The position numbers and the translations under genes are program-made. Of a stretch of DNA of 64,000 bases, positions 56,189 to 64,000 are shown one piece after another. The notes under the pieces are model-generated. The model was not told the DNA's origin and made no database searches. It saw only the letters and a program-made list of their open reading frames with translations. The stretch is from Bovifimicola ammoniilytica. Its GTDB lineage: Bacteria > Bacillota > Clostridia > Lachnospirales > Lachnospiraceae. Positions within the stretch are counted from its first letter, which is position 1; each line of letters starts with the position of its first letter. The DNA lies in contig NZ_JAOQJN010000010.1 in NCBI RefSeq assembly GCF_025567085.1, positions 1 through 64,000 of the forward strand, given 5' to 3'.

Positions 56189-57517
56189 ATGAAGAAAAGA
56201 TACATTATAACCGGAATTACAACCATATTAGTTCTGTTATGGGGCATATACATAGGTGGATATATTATAAAGAATAATAAAGAAATATCATATTCGAATT
56301 ATTATAATCAGGTTGAAAGAAATGACGATTTAGAATATCTGACACTATCAGAAATACGAGATAAGAAAGATGAGGCTATTAATAAGATAGAAGAAGGTTA
56401 TTATGAAAATTTACATGGTAAAGATGTTGCAATAAATTTAGCAGAAGAAGGTGTGGATAAATTATATGAGATTAAAGAGACGGAGAATACGGAACCGTAT
56501 AGAGGAATTAAGGATGAAGAAACCATATTGGAGGAAGAGGTTAAGGTAATTGAACATTACTTTGATATGGATACTCTGGATCCGGAGGAACTTATAGATG
56601 TATCAACTTTAACTGCCGAGGAAAATGGTTATATCTATATTACTTATGATGAGTTAAAAGAAAAGATTAAAAATGGAACTTATAAGGCTAAGGAAGAGGT
56701 AAAATATAATTTACCAAGTCTGGCATACACTAAAATATGGTCGGACAAGGGTGATAACAGATATATTTATGTATCGCCGGAATTCAATGTTACACTCATA
56801 AAAGGAAAATTATATGAAGTTACATTCCGTAATAAAGAAAATGGTTTTCCGGAAGATCCGGAAGAAGATTATGAGCCTATAGAGATATATTATCCAAATG
56901 ATAAGAATTTAGATGACAGTTACACATTATTCGATGGAAAATCAATCACAATAAAACAGGCAATAGATTTTACGGAAGATTATTTTAATAACAGACTTCC
57001 ATATGATAGTATGCCTGATGTTAAAAGGAAAGTAGCAAAAATAGAAGTATTTGAAGTGGAAGAAGGAAAGATATGTCTTGAATTCTCTTTAACAAGATGT
57101 TATGAGGGATTAATATTTAATACAGGAACTATAAATTCTGTTGGTGTAATAAGTAGTCATAAAACTGATGATTTTAAGGCGATTATGGTGGATACGGATG
57201 ACATTGATGAATATATAGGTAATCCTAATAATTATAATAAATTAATAAAGACATCTAAGGCTATTACAGAGATAGTATCACTTGATAGTGCTTTACAGGC
57301 ATTATCAGAGAATATCGGAAGTAATTCCAGATATGAGGTTAAATCAATTGAGATGATTTATCTTAGAAATGCATTAGATGGAAATATACTTAATACTGAA
57401 AATTGGGAAGGCAAGCCTGCATGGAAAGTGGAATGCACTAATGATAATGATGATACAAACTATATTTTTTATGTTGATATGCAGACAGGTAGAATACAAT
57501 ATGAAGCTGTAAATTAA
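56189..57517 (+). CDS. membrane-anchored extracytoplasmic protein, PepSY-like C terminus (paralogue 2)
   Basis: A 442-residue paralogue of the preceding protein: N-terminal TM (IITGITTILVLLWGIYIGGY), extracytoplasmic domain and a C-terminal WEGKPAWKVECTNDN...YIFYVDMQTGRIQY segment with the PepSY pattern. It is followed 27 bp later by an ABC permease gene, suggesting the pair work with the transporter as accessory or substrate-handling proteins (inference). Confidence 0.7.
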   Translation: MKKRYIITGITTILVLLWGIYIGGYIIKNNKEISYSNYYNQVERNDDLEYLTLSEIRDKKDEAINKIEEGYYENLHGKDVAINLAEEGVDKLYEIKETENTEPYRGIKDEETILEEEVKVIEHYFDMDTLDPEELIDVSTLTAEENGYIYITYDELKEKIKNGTYKAKEEVKYNLPSLAYTKIWSDKGDNRYIYVSPEFNVTLIKGKLYEVTFRNKENGFPEDPEEDYEPIEIYYPNDKNLDDSYTLFDGKSITIKQAIDFTEDYFNNRLPYDSMPDVKRKVAKIEVFEVEEGKICLEFSLTRCYEGLIFNTGTINSVGVISSHKTDDFKAIMVDTDDIDEYIGNPNNYNKLIKTSKAITEIVSLDSALQALSENIGSNSRYEVKSIEMIYLRNALDGNILNTENWEGKPAWKVECTNDNDDTNYIFYVDMQTGRIQYEAVN

Positions 57518-57544
57518 TTGAGAAGAAAACGAAAGAGGTGTCAA

Positions 57545-58384
57545 ATGTTTAGAGAAGAACTAACTAAGATATTAACAAATAAAGTTTTTTATCTGGCAAT
57601 TGCTGCAGTTGTTGTATTGCTGTTATTGGGAAATATATATACATCACCGGAGACGGGTGAGGAATACACCGTTATTGGACTGGCTCTTGATGATGAAAAA
57701 GAGGAAGTCATAGGTATTGGTGATTTACATGCAAGAGACATTATGATAACAGGTGTTCCGGGATATTTAGAAATGTTTGTACCAATAATTGTGGCTATTC
57801 CTTTCATAATAGGAGTATGTGGTGAAAAGAAGAACAGCATTACAAGGTTTGAAATAAGCAGAGTCGGAAAAACCAGATACATAACAGGAAAATATATGGC
57901 GGCAATGTTTTCAGGAGGCTTGATAGTGCTGTTAGGATATATTATATTTTGTCTTATCATATATTTTATATTTCCAAAAGGAACCGGGATGAGCATACGG
58001 ATTGAAAATGATTTTTTGAAAAATAAAAGTGGATTAACTTCAATGTTGTATAAACAAATAGGTATAAATGCACTTATAATAATGAAGTTCATAAGAATGT
58101 TTCTATATGGTGCAGTATCGGTTATCTGTGCATTTGGAATATCAATGATAAACAGGAACAAATACATAGTAATATCGATTCCGTTTATGTTGAACTATCT
58201 GTTTGAAAAATTTGTTCAAAAGGGTAAATATCCAAAACTCTATAATGCATTAGTGACCAATATAGAAGAAGTATATATTGTAGATATGAAAGAAGAGTTA
58301 ATTATTTTTGGAAGTATAACAATATTAATTATGGTCTTATGCAGAATCTATATAGGAAGGAAGTGTGATTGTGGAGAAGAATAA
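57545..58384 (+). CDS. ABC-2-type permease 1
   Basis: A 279-residue membrane protein starting at ATG 57545 behind AGAGGTG. TM segments are visible at about residues 17-34, 80-98, 128-152, 190-213 and 250-270. A large loop between the first two (YTSPETGEEYTVIGLALDDE) is extracytoplasmic. It overlaps the second permease gene by 20 bp. The two permeases and the ATPase downstream would form an export-type ABC transporter. Confidence 0.75.
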   Translation: MFREELTKILTNKVFYLAIAAVVVLLLLGNIYTSPETGEEYTVIGLALDDEKEEVIGIGDLHARDIMITGVPGYLEMFVPIIVAIPFIIGVCGEKKNSITRFEISRVGKTRYITGKYMAAMFSGGLIVLLGYIIFCLIIYFIFPKGTGMSIRIENDFLKNKSGLTSMLYKQIGINALIIMKFIRMFLYGAVSVICAFGISMINRNKYIVISIPFMLNYLFEKFVQKGKYPKLYNALVTNIEEVYIVDMKEELIIFGSITILIMVLCRIYIGRKCDCGEE

Positions 58385-59255
58385 GTCAGGATTATCCTTT
58401 CATATGATTAGAAATGTTGCACAGACAGAATACATTAAATGGATATGTAATCCGAGAATTCTTATTTTTATGATATTATATGTGTTTTTATATGATTACA
58501 TTATTCAGGAAATGTTAAAGGCAGCTCATAAAATGGGAGAAATGCTTATGGTATTTGAACCATTTATTGCGATGACTAATTCATCATTATTAATAATGGT
58601 TATTCCGGCTGTATTCATTGTACTTGTAAGTGATTTTCCTAAAACAGATGGTAATACAATGTTTTACATTTCAAGAGTCGGCAAGAATAACTGGATGTTT
58701 GGACAATTGTTGTTCGGAATAATGGCGGCAGGTTCATATTTAATGAGTATATTAGTTATTTCCGTAACACTTGTTGTAAGACATTCGTTTGGTAAAAATA
58801 TGTGGAGTAATGTAATTACATCATATACAAAAGCATTTCCGAACGAAAAGATGGCAAGGATTCCGATGCTTGTAAATGGAAAGCTGTATAACAATATGAC
58901 ACCGGTTCAGACTGTTATTTTAACCATAACGTTATTAATGCTATATCTTATGGTTATGGAACTTATGTTATTAGTAAGCTTTTCAGTTGGCAAAAGAATG
59001 ATGGGAATTCTTATAAGTTATACAATTATAGGAGTAGGAAGTGCATTGTGTGGACTAAAGAGTAAAATACAATGGGTATTTCCGTCGGCACATTCAATTG
59101 CATGGCTGCACTTTGATGATGTTTTGAGAATACAGAAATTTAAAATTTCATATTCATATATTTATTTTATAGTACTGTTAATAGTACTGTTTGCAGTAAG
59201 TTTGGTAACTGTAAAAAGATACGATTTTGCAAAGATAACAGATATGGAGGATTAG
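58365..59255 (+). CDS. ABC-2-type permease 2
   Basis: A 296-residue membrane protein with about six TM segments (around residues 30-50, 68-88, 118-143, 188-212, 218-236 and 267-286). It shares with permease 1 the FYISRVGKNNW / FEISRVGKTRY motif, indicating distant homology. GTG 58365 or GTG 58371 could be the start; AAGGAAG fits the latter. The stop codon lies within an ATGGAGGATTAG sequence that recurs before the ATPase gene. Confidence 0.75.
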   Translation: MIVEKNKSGLSFHMIRNVAQTEYIKWICNPRILIFMILYVFLYDYIIQEMLKAAHKMGEMLMVFEPFIAMTNSSLLIMVIPAVFIVLVSDFPKTDGNTMFYISRVGKNNWMFGQLLFGIMAAGSYLMSILVISVTLVVRHSFGKNMWSNVITSYTKAFPNEKMARIPMLVNGKLYNNMTPVQTVILTITLLMLYLMVMELMLLVSFSVGKRMMGILISYTIIGVGSALCGLKSKIQWVFPSAHSIAWLHFDDVLRIQKFKISYSYIYFIVLLIVLFAVSLVTVKRYDFAKITDMED

Positions 59256-59399
59256 TGTGAAAAATCGAATTGATATGTAGATTTTTCACACAGCTAAAGG
59301 TGTCGCAGACGTCACCTTTAGCTATTATCGCAGAGCAAAATTTGAAATTTTGCTCGCGATTCCTTCGACGTAAACGTCTGCGGAATGGAGGATTAGTGT
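59244..59399. repeat. hairpin element flanked by 15-bp direct repeats
   Basis: ATGGAGGATTAGTGT occurs at 59244-59258 and 59385-59399, enclosing 126 bp made of hairpins: TGTGAAAAATC/GATTTTTCACA, AGCTAAAGGTG/CACCTTTAGCT, a GCAAAATTT/AAATTTTGC stem (59329-59358) and TCCTTCGACG/CGTCTGCGGA. The arrangement looks like a small non-autonomous insertion with duplicated target that also duplicated the ATPase ribosome-binding site. The same 15-mer also occurs at 54846-54860. Confidence 0.75.
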
Positions 59400-60068
59400 A
59401 TGAGTCAGGAAAAGAAAGATTATGCAATTCAGGTTAACAACTTAGGATTAACAATTAAGAAAGATACGATACTTTCAGATGTAAATATTAAACTAGAACA
59501 GGGTAAAATTCATGGACTTGTCGGAAGAAATGGTTCTGGTAAAACTATGCTTATGAAATGCATATGTGGATTTGTAAAACCTACGTCAGGTGATATATAT
59601 GTTGATGAAAAGAAGATTGGTAAAGATGTCGATTTTCCACAAAATGTAGGAATTATTATTGAGACACCGGGTTTTATACCTTATTACAGTGGATATAGAA
59701 ATCTGAAAATACTTGCTAATTTAAGAAAGAAAATTGGGAAAGAAGAAATACTTGAAATAATGAAGAAAGTAGGATTAGAGGGTGCAGAAAATAAACTTGT
59801 AAGAAAATATAGCCTTGGAATGAGACAAAGACTGGGACTTGCCCAGGCAATGATGGAGAAACCGAATATTTATATATTAGATGAGCCTATGAATGGTCTG
59901 GATAATGAGGGTGTCGAAGATATGAGAGGAATATTAAAAGAACTCCGAAAAGAAGGTAAAACTATTCTTTTAGTTAGTCATAATAATGAAGATATTCAGA
60001 CATTATGTGATGAAATATATGATATAAATCATGGAAAGGTCTCAAAGAGAGATAAGGTAGAGAACTGA
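59400..60068 (+). CDS. ABC transporter ATP-binding protein
   Basis: A 222-residue ATPase. Walker A is GRNGSGKT (about residues 39-46), the signature is YSLGMRQRLGLAQ and Walker B is IYILDEPMNGLD, followed by the switch His in LLVSHNNED. It would energise the two permeases upstream. Length is typical of ABC-2 exporter ATPases (bacteriocin immunity or lantibiotic-type). It starts at the first base after the 15-bp repeat, which contains its GGAGG. Confidence 0.93.
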   Translation: MSQEKKDYAIQVNNLGLTIKKDTILSDVNIKLEQGKIHGLVGRNGSGKTMLMKCICGFVKPTSGDIYVDEKKIGKDVDFPQNVGIIIETPGFIPYYSGYRNLKILANLRKKIGKEEILEIMKKVGLEGAENKLVRKYSLGMRQRLGLAQAMMEKPNIYILDEPMNGLDNEGVEDMRGILKELRKEGKTILLVSHNNEDIQTLCDEIYDINHGKVSKRDKVEN

Positions 60069-60182
60069 TATTTTAGTATTTATATGGTATTTATAATAGT
60101 AATGAAACATTGATTGAGCATATTAATTAAGGTTTTATTAATAATATACTAATGTGCTGATGCGAATATTTATTACTTTGTA

Positions 60183-60211
60183 TTGCTTGTAATAATCAAG
60201 TCTGCTATAAT
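60183..60211 (+). promoter_or_regulatory. promoter of the PIN-like protein gene
   Basis: TTGCTT, 17 bp, TATAAT, with the -10 about 60 bp upstream of the ATG. Confidence 0.65.
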
Positions 60212-60270
60212 ATATACAGTTATGATTTGCGCAAAGTACCTGCATTAGTAGAATAGAGAGGAATTTATTA

Positions 60271-61617
60271 ATGACAGTATATTTAGTGGATTTTGAAAAT
60301 GTTCGTTCAGGAGGACTTAGAGGCGTTGAAGAGCTTAGTGAGGGTGACAAAGTAGTTATTTTTTACAGTAAAAACGCAGATGCAATAACTTTTGATGTAC
60401 ATATGTTACTTAGCAAGAGTAAAGCTGAGATTGAAACTTTCAGAATACTTAGAGGTGGAAGAAATTCATTAGACTTCCAGTTATCAACATATCTTGGATA
60501 TCTGGTTATGGAGAATAGCTATAAGAATATAGTTATAATCAGTCAGGATAAAGGATTTCTTTGTGCAACAAGTTTCTGGGAGGAGAATCAGGAGCTTTGC
60601 AATTGCAATATCAGACTTTGTAAGAGTATTGCTACTTCTGATGTGGAGAGCAGCACAAGCGATGAATTTGATGATGGTCTTACAGGTAAATTCATTGAGA
60701 AAATAGATATGAGAAAATCTCCATTTATGCAGAATAGTAATAGCAATGATAACGACAATAATGATAGTTCAACAGAAACTGAACCTCAGGGACTTGTAAA
60801 ACAGTCTTCTAATAACAGAAACTCTGCCGAAGGAGAGACACAATCATATGAGAGACATTCAGACAGAGGATATGATAAAGGATATGGCAGAAGATATCCT
60901 GAGGATAAACAGACTATTAAAGATAATCAGTCTGTACCGGGAAGATTTGTTGAATATAAAACAGGTGATTACAGATCATATGGCAATTATCAGAACAATT
61001 CTTATAGTTTAAACAGACCTAAATTTGCCGGTAATTCAAATAGTTCATATAATACGAACAGACCAAGATATAATGGTAATTACAATAATTCATATGGTAC
61101 AAACAGACCAAGATATAATGGTAATTACAATAATTCATATAATACGAACAGACCAAGATATAATGGTAATTATAATAATTCATATGATATGAACAGACAA
61201 GGCAATACTGATAATTATAACAATTCATATGATATGAACAGACAAGATAATACAGGTAATTATAACAGCTCTTATAATCTGAATACAGAAGTAAAAACTG
61301 AAGAAGTTAAAACAGAAAAAGTTAAAACTGAAGTAAACAACACTATAGATAAGAAACCAAATCTGAATATTCAAAATCCTACATCAAAAAATAAGATTTT
61401 TGCAGCAGAAGTAAAATTAAATATAACGGATGATATTAAGAATATTATAGGTGATAAGTATGAAGAAGATGTTGTTCCTGTATTAGTTGAAACTATTGGT
61501 AAATCAACAGGAAAACAGCACTTCTACAGAATGCTTGTAAGCAGATTAGGACAAGAAAAAGGTCATGAACTTTATATGATGATTAAAGGGCAGTATGCAA
61601 ATTTAAAAAGAAAATAA
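60271..61617 (+). CDS. PIN-like (NYN-type) protein with Asn/Tyr/Arg-rich repeat domain
   Basis: A 448-residue protein in three parts. Residues 1-125 are a PIN-like nuclease fold with acidic positions in LVDFENV (Asp7, Glu9), SLDFQL and ISQDKGF. Residues 150-355 are low complexity, including six 15-residue repeats of the type NRPRYNGNYNNSY. Residues 375-448 form a compact basic helical domain (FYRMLVSRLGQEKGHELYMM). PIN/NYN proteins are usually RNases; RNA cleavage here is inferred. The Arg/Tyr/Asn-rich part resembles condensate-forming disordered regions. Confidence 0.75.
   Translation: MTVYLVDFENVRSGGLRGVEELSEGDKVVIFYSKNADAITFDVHMLLSKSKAEIETFRILRGGRNSLDFQLSTYLGYLVMENSYKNIVIISQDKGFLCATSFWEENQELCNCNIRLCKSIATSDVESSTSDEFDDGLTGKFIEKIDMRKSPFMQNSNSNDNDNNDSSTETEPQGLVKQSSNNRNSAEGETQSYERHSDRGYDKGYGRRYPEDKQTIKDNQSVPGRFVEYKTGDYRSYGNYQNNSYSLNRPKFAGNSNSSYNTNRPRYNGNYNNSYGTNRPRYNGNYNNSYNTNRPRYNGNYNNSYDMNRQGNTDNYNNSYDMNRQDNTGNYNSSYNLNTEVKTEEVKTEKVKTEVNNTIDKKPNLNIQNPTSKNKIFAAEVKLNITDDIKNIIGDKYEEDVVPVLVETIGKSTGKQHFYRMLVSRLGQEKGHELYMMIKGQYANLKRK
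61003..61272 (+). repeat. 45-bp coding tandem repeat (six units)
   Basis: Six in-frame 45-bp units within the PIN-like gene, the central three nearly identical (AACAGACCAAGATATAATGG in each). Each encodes 15 residues. The outer units are diverged, suggesting expansion at the centre. Confidence 0.9.
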
Positions 61618-61685
61618 ATTAAGGTGTGATGTTTCACAATATTTAAAGCGTGAATATAACACTAAATAAAATGGAGATGATAATA

Positions 61686-62588
61686 ATGTTTTTATATAGA
61701 AGAAAAACCAGTACGGAATTTAAATACATAAGATTTTTTCTAACAACATTATTATGCATCTGTTTATGTATATTTCTGCTATTATGTAGCAGAGAAAAAG
61801 AAAAAATTACAGGTACAGGCGCAAACATAACTAAAAATAATTACCTGGTTGTTGATTATCTGAATGTGGGTAAGGGTGATTGTATGTTGATTCAATCTAA
61901 AACGCACACATATCTGATAGACACAGGATACGAAGAAACAGCAGATGAGGTTACTGCATTTCTTAAGAGCAAAAATATAAAGAAATTAGATGGAATGATA
62001 ATTACTCACTATGATAAAGACCACATAGGCGGGGCGAAAGATATAGTTAAGAACTTCGATGTAAATGTTATCTATATGCCTAAATATGATGGTACAGGAA
62101 GTATTTATCAGAAATTTATGGACAAACTTAATAAATGGAATAAGTTAAATCTGATAAGTTATGTAACAGATAATATCAGAATAGAATTTGACGGAATTAT
62201 AATGGATATCTATCCTGCGAAAGAAACTTTTAATGAAGATGATAATAACAATTCACTGGTTACAAAGATAGTGAATAATAATGATAGTTTTTTATTTACG
62301 GGAGATATTGAAGATGAGAGAATATCAGAGTTGTTAGGTGATTCAATGATTAAGGCAGATGTTTTAAAGGTACCTTATCATGGCAGATTAGAGGATAATA
62401 CCATACAGTTTATAGACGAGTCAGCCCCTGAATATGCGATAATTACATGTGAATCAGAAAGTAAAGTATCGACAAGTCTGATATATGAATTGGAGAAATT
62501 AAATGTAAAGTATTATTTTAATTGTAATGGAAACATCAGATGTGATAGCGATGGGACTAAGAATATTAAAATAGAACAAAATAAATGA
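61686..62588 (+). CDS. ComEC-type metallo-beta-lactamase-fold hydrolase, membrane-anchored
   Basis: A 300-residue protein. One N-terminal TM/signal segment (FFLTTLLCICLCIFLLLC) precedes an extracytoplasmic MBL domain related to the ComEC C-terminal nuclease domain: VGKGDCMLI, the metal motif THYDKDHIGG, FTGDIED and VPYHGRLED. It lacks the ComEC channel. Related stand-alone proteins are presumed secreted nucleases or phosphodiesterases. ATG 61686 follows GGAG by 9 bp. Confidence 0.85.
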   Translation: MFLYRRKTSTEFKYIRFFLTTLLCICLCIFLLLCSREKEKITGTGANITKNNYLVVDYLNVGKGDCMLIQSKTHTYLIDTGYEETADEVTAFLKSKNIKKLDGMIITHYDKDHIGGAKDIVKNFDVNVIYMPKYDGTGSIYQKFMDKLNKWNKLNLISYVTDNIRIEFDGIIMDIYPAKETFNEDDNNNSLVTKIVNNNDSFLFTGDIEDERISELLGDSMIKADVLKVPYHGRLEDNTIQFIDESAPEYAIITCESESKVSTSLIYELEKLNVKYYFNCNGNIRCDSDGTKNIKIEQNK

Positions 62589-62609
62589 CATCAAAGGAAG
62601 CGACTTACA

Positions 62610-63086
62610 ATGGGTAAAGAATTGAAAACAAATGCGATGCGTATTTTAGATAGAAATAAAATTAAATATGATATAAATACTTATGAATGTGATGAATTTA
62701 TAAGTGGAACAGATATTGCTGACAGACTTGGACAGAATTATGATGAGTCATTTAAGACTTTAGTGGCAGTAGGAAAAAGCAGTAATTATTTTGTATTTGT
62801 AATTCCTATAGATAAAGAACTTGATTTAAAGAAAGCAGCTAAAGTGGTCGGCGAGAAGAATGTGGAAATGTTACATGTTAAGGATATTAATAAAGTGACA
62901 GGATATGTAAGAGGTGGTTGTACACCTATTGGTATGAAGAAGCAGTATAAGACAGTGTTGCATAATAGCATAATGAATTATGACAAAGTGATTATAAGTG
63001 GTGGACGAATAGGAACACAACTTGTTCTGGCACCAGAAGATATAGTTAAAGTAACATCAGCAATTATTGAAGATATATGTATGTAG
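62610..63086 (+). CDS. ybaK: Cys-tRNA(Pro)/Cys-tRNA(Cys) deacylase YbaK
   Basis: A 158-residue editing domain protein that hydrolyses mischarged Cys-tRNA(Pro). Family motifs: TNAMRILDRNKIKYD, ESFKTLVAVG with the catalytic Lys, GYVRGGCTPIGMKK and ISGGRIGTQLVLAPEDI. Length is normal. It starts 21 bp after the MBL gene. Confidence 0.94.
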   Translation: MGKELKTNAMRILDRNKIKYDINTYECDEFISGTDIADRLGQNYDESFKTLVAVGKSSNYFVFVIPIDKELDLKKAAKVVGEKNVEMLHVKDINKVTGYVRGGCTPIGMKKQYKTVLHNSIMNYDKVIISGGRIGTQLVLAPEDIVKVTSAIIEDICM

Positions 63087-63116
63087 AAAATATGAAAAGG
63101 AAAGCAGGTGGTAAGT

Positions 63117-64000
63117 GTGTATATTTTAGAATATGAAGTATGTGCAATAATATTAACATGTATTATCCTTGCTGCCTGCATTATGGGAAGAATAAAACAT
63201 GATTCACAGTTTAAAATCTACGTGAGTATGCTGGTATATCTTCTTGTTACATCAATTACAGATTTGTTATCGGGATATTTTATAAATCATATTGAGAAAT
63301 ATAGTATATGGTATATATATATTTTAGAGTATATATATTTTATATTTAAGATGCTTATGATAGTAATGTATTGTTTATATAATCTCGAAAGTGCTGAAAG
63401 TTGCTACAGAAGAAATCGTAAGTTATGGGTAGTAATTACAATACCGGCTGTGTTTGGACTTGTGTTGTTAGCTATTAATACATTCACAAATGTTATTTTT
63501 AAAATTGATAAAGTGAATGGGTTTGTAAGAGGAAAACTAATTGGAGTCATATATGCCATAAGCATATTTTACATTGTATTTGCCATATTTTATATTAGAA
63601 GATTTGATAAAATCATAGAAAAATACAAATTATATAATATAGAATTCTTTGCAATAGTAACTATATTATCAGTAATTATACAGTGTGTTAATCCGAGATA
63701 CCTTGTAGAAAGTTTTGGCGAGGCGATATGTTTCTTAGTGTTGTACTTTAATGTGCAGAAACCTGATGATCTGATAGACGGAAGAGTGGCCACATTTAAT
63801 CGTAAAGCATTTATGGACCGGGCAAAAGTATTTATTACATCAAAGATTCCATTTAATGTAATTTCAGTAAGCATTGAGGATTATGAATATCTTGAGAAAA
63901 TATTTGGTAAAGACTGCATGAGTGATTTTGAAATTGATTTAGCAGATTACCTTAATTCTAAGACAAAAGATATGAAGATATATAGAGTGTCTGACTATAT
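63117..64000 (+). CDS. membrane protein with degenerate GGDEF-like domain (cut by window end)
   Basis: A partial open frame from GTG 63117 (AGGTGG upstream) running off the window. Seven or so TM segments fill the first 215 residues (for example CAIILTCIILAACIMG and VVITIPAVFGLVLLAI). Then comes DDLIDGRVATFNRKAF, reminiscent of the DxLTGLxNRRxF motif at the start of GGDEF domains but with altered residues. The catalytic GGDEF motif lies beyond the window or is missing. Confidence 0.7.
   Translation, partial: MYILEYEVCAIILTCIILAACIMGRIKHDSQFKIYVSMLVYLLVTSITDLLSGYFINHIEKYSIWYIYILEYIYFIFKMLMIVMYCLYNLESAESCYRRNRKLWVVITIPAVFGLVLLAINTFTNVIFKIDKVNGFVRGKLIGVIYAISIFYIVFAIFYIRRFDKIIEKYKLYNIEFFAIVTILSVIIQCVNPRYLVESFGEAICFLVLYFNVQKPDDLIDGRVATFNRKAFMDRAKVFITSKIPFNVISVSIEDYEYLEKIFGKDCMSDFEIDLADYLNSKTKDMKIYRVSDY

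Noticed and set aside
61003..61272. Regular repeat array resembling a CRISPR
   Set aside because: The units are contiguous 45-bp coding repeats without spacers, in frame within the PIN-like gene.

Overview
The window is a stretch of a low-GC Firmicutes chromosome spanning the replication origin. Gene content and order (rnpA-yidD-yidC-jag-mnmE-mnmG-rsmG-parA-parB, a DUF4446 protein after parB, a V-type ATPase, two-subunit fumarase, AgrBDCA) fit a member of the Lachnospiraceae, for example a Lachnospira/Eubacterium relative. The species cannot be fixed from the sequence alone.

Layout. 1-2470: a ribosomal operon on the minus strand in the order 16S, 5S, tRNA-Ala, with its promoter, then tRNA-Ser. 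2760-13900: minus-strand block plsC, fumarase beta and alpha, gyrA, gyrB, recF, an S4 protein, dnaN, dnaA. 13901-14665: oriC with two DnaA-box clusters. 14666-25672: plus-strand block rpmH, rnpA, yidD, yidC, jag, mnmE, mnmG, rsmG, a DegS-like protein, parA, parB, with four perfect parS palindromes, one of them inside a coding sequence. 25864-28875: DUF4446, a probable DUF3881 protein, tRNA-Arg, a DEDDh exonuclease and a 45-residue membrane protein. 29058-40263: minus-strand genes for a degenerate tyrosine recombinase, DacA and a nine-gene V-type ATPase operon. 40471-43328: trmB, a 49-residue cysteine-rich peptide, thioredoxin and an AI-2E family permease.

43591-50783 is a decayed integrated element in tRNA-Lys(CTT), bounded by 89-bp identical direct repeats. 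It carries its own LytTR two-component system, a secreted precursor with a hydrophobic Gly/Ala-rich C-terminal part, and a membrane-anchored subtilase. Paired direct repeats with 21-bp periodicity lie upstream of both the precursor and the kinase-regulator operon. Its relaxase and integrase are both truncated at one deletion junction.

50932-60068 is an Agr quorum-sensing locus. AgrA and AgrC lie on the minus strand. AgrB, a previously unlisted 54-residue AgrD (predicted ring Cys-Leu-Ala-Trp-Trp), a small secreted protein, two paralogous membrane-anchored PepSY-like proteins, two ABC permeases and an ATPase lie on the plus strand. Two nearly identical promoter copies with paired GTTCAGGGCA repeats, and decayed copies of agrB and of the secreted-protein gene, show a partial tandem duplication. 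An imperfectly palindromic hairpin element flanked by 15-bp direct repeats sits just before the ATPase gene.

60271-64000: a PIN-like protein with an Asn/Tyr/Arg-rich repeat domain, a ComEC-type metallo-beta-lactamase-fold protein, YbaK, and a truncated membrane protein with a degenerate GGDEF-like domain. The most interesting candidates for an undescribed system are the Agr locus with its ABC/PepSY-like output and the island-borne LytTR/precursor/subtilase cassette.
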